From assembly GCA_024274855.1 (NCBI GenBank), contig JAJSAJ010000433.1:1-15010 (forward strand): 15,010 nt of DNA, in the 5' to 3' direction. Each line of letters begins with the position of its first letter. The first letter of the stretch is position 1. A program made the position numbers and the translations under genes. The notes beneath the pieces are model-generated. The model was not told the origin of the DNA. It ran no database searches and saw only the letters and a list, made by a program, of their open reading frames with translations. Below, in pieces: positions 12,976-15,010 of this stretch. Origin of the DNA: Planctomycetota bacterium. GTDB taxonomy: Bacteria; Planctomycetota; Planctomycetia; Pirellulales; Pirellulaceae.

Positions 12976-15010
12976 TCATTGGGGGGGCTGGCTCTGAATC
13001 AGGCATAGCTTGTGGATCTGAAAAGACTTGCCACCGTAGGCGCCAATGAAAAGGTTCGATGGGTTGCGGATCTTCCATTCATCACGAAGCGACAATCGGC
13101 TCAGGTTGCCCTGAGAGGAGACAACCTCCTTGCCGTTACATCTTACGCGCACTGAATCAGAGCGAATCTCACACCGCACGGTATTGGTGTCAAACAGCGT
13201 CAAGATCGGTCCCTTGTGGGTGGTTTCATTCTCTCGATACTTGCGACCGTCAATCGCATCCAAACCACTCATGCCGCGAGAACCGTCCAGCACGAGCATG
13301 AACTGCCGGCCGCCCGCTACGAGACCAAGATTGATCTCGACATTGGGCTCCAGAGGCGTCACCACAAGTTCCAGTATATATGTTTCCGATACTCGCCACG
13401 GGATTTCGAGAATGATGTGCTCGTCTTTCTTGGCGGGCATCAGCGTAGCCTTATCAAACCGCCAAGTGCCTCGCACGGTATCGCGGTTCAGGTCGATTCT
13501 GTCAAGCAGGTTCGTCTTCGTGCCGTCCTCATCGCCATTCATGGAATCGGCGTTGGTACTGTCGCCGGAGATGTCGGCCAGTTTGTTTTGGCGCAGCGCA
13601 GTGACTTTGGCCTCGCCCTCGGTCGGGAGCACCCTGCCAAACACCTCGGCCGTCAGAACTAAGGCCACGCGGAAGCCGTAATTGTCGCTACAGCCATTCG
13701 GCCGGAGATAGACGCGGTTCGCTGAAGGCAGCCAACACGTTTCATGATTAAACGCTCCGCCACGCAGCACGCGGCCTGAGCCCGTCGTTGGACCGTTGGG
13801 GTCGCTCGACGGCGACTGCGCGTAATAATTGCCACTGTACCAATCCTGGCACCACTCCCAGACATTCCCATGCATGTAGTACAGGCTCCATGGATTGGGT
13901 TTCATTTTACCGACGGGCTGGGTCTTGAATTCTGAGTTTCCTCTGAACCAAGCGTACTCGTGAAGCCGGGAATCGTCTTCTCCAAAGCTGTAAGTTGTCG
14001 TGGTCCCCGCACGGCAGGCGTACTCCCACTGCGCCTCGGTCGGCAGGCAATACGTGGCGTCATGCTTCTTGGACAGCCACTGACAAAATGCCGTGGAGTC
14101 ATTCCACGATAGGATCACAACGGGATGATCGTCTGTCTGCTCGAAGCCCGGATCTGTGTTCCAGACGAATCGCCGATCTTGAATCCACTTGCCGGCGATA
14201 CAGACAATTCCACCATTGCCGTCTCGCTCGGCGTCCGTCTTGTAACCAGTCTGGTCCACAAACTGCCGAAATTGGCCGCGGGTGACCTCGTGACAACTTA
14301 GACGAAACGCCCGGGTAATCCGCACCCGATGTTGCGGCTGTTCTCTTGAAATGTGGGCTACGGCCCATCCGTCCTTGGCCACTTTTGCCTGTTCCTTTGC
14401 CATCGTGCCCATCATGAACTCGCCCGGCGGAATCAGCACCATGGCCAGCTTCTCGCCGTCGCCCAGATCGATCTCCTGCTCACCCGGTTCGCCCAGGTAC
14501 TTCGCCCACGCCTCCTGGTACTGTTTCGCGGTGGCGGCGTCGAAAGGAGCAACCGCCGCGGCCGGGGCATCAGCCGGTAGAAGGGCTCTCCAGGCCGCCG
14601 GAGCGGGTGACGAGGTGACCGGAGGACTCGCGGGCTTCGTGGCCAAGGCGGCATGTGACTTGGGCAACGGACCGGACACCCCGTTCTCTGGTGGCAGCTT
14701 CTTCCGGCCAATCAGCTCCTCGCCTGCGCGCACCTGAATGGCACCCGCAAGCAAGTCGACGCGAACGGTAACCGTCTGCCCCCTTTCCAGGACCAGCTTG
14801 TCGGCCTCGAACTTGAAATCACCACGTTGAACGACCAGCGTATGATCACCGGGCGAAAGCGTCACCTCCTTCCCCCGGTCTGCCTGTTTCAGGACGATCT
14901 CGGTGCCCTTAATCGCCACTTCGATCTCCGGATCGTTAATCTCGACACGTATCACACCGTCCTTGGTTTGGACGAAGAAGACCGCCGCCAGTAGCAGGAC
15001 CAACACACCG
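12976..15010 (-). CDS. Membrane protein with PEGA-like and FGE/SUMF1-fold domains (C-terminal part; likely a Ser/Thr kinase fusion)
   Basis: The frame is open to the right edge, so the N-terminus is missing; a GTG at 15006 is in frame but lies inside a hydrophobic helix. The visible part has about 677 residues, numbered here from that GTG. It holds a membrane helix (1-13), a beta-rich PEGA-like segment (about 15-95), an Ala/Pro linker (about 100-170), an FGE-sulfatase/SUMF1-fold domain (about 185-450) and a further beta-rich domain to the end, possibly LamG-like. The FGE part has the family landmarks Ile-Pro-Pro-Gly-Glu-Phe-Met-Met-Gly, GNVWEW and NYGFRVA. The catalytic Cys expected soon after Arg-Gly-Gly is replaced (Ala-Phe-Asn-His), with one Cys (424) near the second position, so it is probably a binding rather than formylglycine-generating domain. 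Helix, PEGA and FGE in this order usually follow a Pkn-type kinase in planctomycetes. The kinase itself is not visible. Confidence 0.85.
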   Translation of the reverse strand, partial: GVLVLLLAAVFFVQTKDGVIRVEINDPEIEVAIKGTEIVLKQADRGKEVTLSPGDHTLVVQRGDFKFEADKLVLERGQTVTVRVDLLAGAIQVRAGEELIGRKKLPPENGVSGPLPKSHAALATKPASPPVTSSPAPAAWRALLPADAPAAAVAPFDAATAKQYQEAWAKYLGEPGEQEIDLGDGEKLAMVLIPPGEFMMGTMAKEQAKVAKDGWAVAHISREQPQHRVRITRAFRLSCHEVTRGQFRQFVDQTGYKTDAERDGNGGIVCIAGKWIQDRRFVWNTDPGFEQTDDHPVVILSWNDSTAFCQWLSKKHDATYCLPTEAQWEYACRAGTTTTYSFGEDDSRLHEYAWFRGNSEFKTQPVGKMKPNPWSLYYMHGNVWEWCQDWYSGNYYAQSPSSDPNGPTTGSGRVLRGGAFNHETCWLPSANRVYLRPNGCSDNYGFRVALVLTAEVFGRVLPTEGEAKVTALRQNKLADISGDSTNADSMNGDEDGTKTNLLDRIDLNRDTVRGTWRFDKATLMPAKKDEHIILEIPWRVSETYILELVVTPLEPNVEINLGLVAGGRQFMLVLDGSRGMSGLDAIDGRKYRENETTHKGPILTLFDTNTVRCEIRSDSVRVRCNGKEVVSSQGNLSRLSLRDEWKIRNPSNLFIGAYGGKSFQIHKLCLIQSQPPQ

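Overview
The window looks like an accessory-rich stretch of a Planctomycetota chromosome. This is inferred from gene architecture, not from a marker gene. The clues are a membrane-anchored regulator carrying a formylglycine-enzyme-type domain at the right edge, a secreted PQQ sugar-dehydrogenase/diheme cytochrome fusion, a small ECF sigma/anti-sigma unit driving exported proteins, a cadherin-like relic, and loose gene spacing with AT-rich repeats.

Left part (1-6690, mostly + strand). The tail of a c-type cytochrome gene ends in a terminator-like hairpin. Next comes a complete Cu+-type P1B ATPase (221-2683) whose N-terminus has a YHS domain and two short heavy-metal-binding modules. From 2684 to 3866 the DNA looks decayed: a minus-strand C-terminal tail-anchor remnant (2819-3148), about 485 bases with no supportable gene, and a doubtful small membrane ORF (3634-3870) whose stop overlaps the next start as ATGA. 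A 759-residue exported protein follows (3867-6146), joining a glucose/sorbosone-dehydrogenase beta-propeller to a diheme cytochrome domain. A NYN/YacP-type nuclease gene lies close behind it, and its best start is a GTG at 6184.

Middle (6691-11366, + strand). A 400-base leader with short AT-rich repeats precedes a compact operon. It encodes an ECF sigma factor, a zinc-finger membrane anti-sigma factor (8-base overlap), an exported helical protein (4-base GTGA overlap), an exported Met-rich protein with an LTxxQ-like segment, and an exported protein combining a remnant ModA-like binding domain with two tandem methyltransferase-type modules. The second module has lost its SAM loop. This operon is the best candidate here for an undescribed system. 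It reads as an envelope-stress or metal-response unit whose outputs all carry signal peptides, with a methyltransferase fold that is out of place outside the cytoplasm.

Right part (11367-15010). About 1.6 kb holds gene debris: a cadherin-like repeat fragment (11504-11680), an inverted repeat motif, two doubtful short ORFs and a strong small hairpin. On the minus strand, entering from beyond the right edge, is the C-terminal part of a membrane protein with a PEGA-like segment, an FGE/SUMF1-fold domain and an extra C-terminal beta-rich domain. In planctomycetes this layout normally belongs to a Ser/Thr kinase, whose kinase domain would lie outside the window. I saw no rRNA, CRISPR array or complete insertion sequence, and recognised no tRNA.
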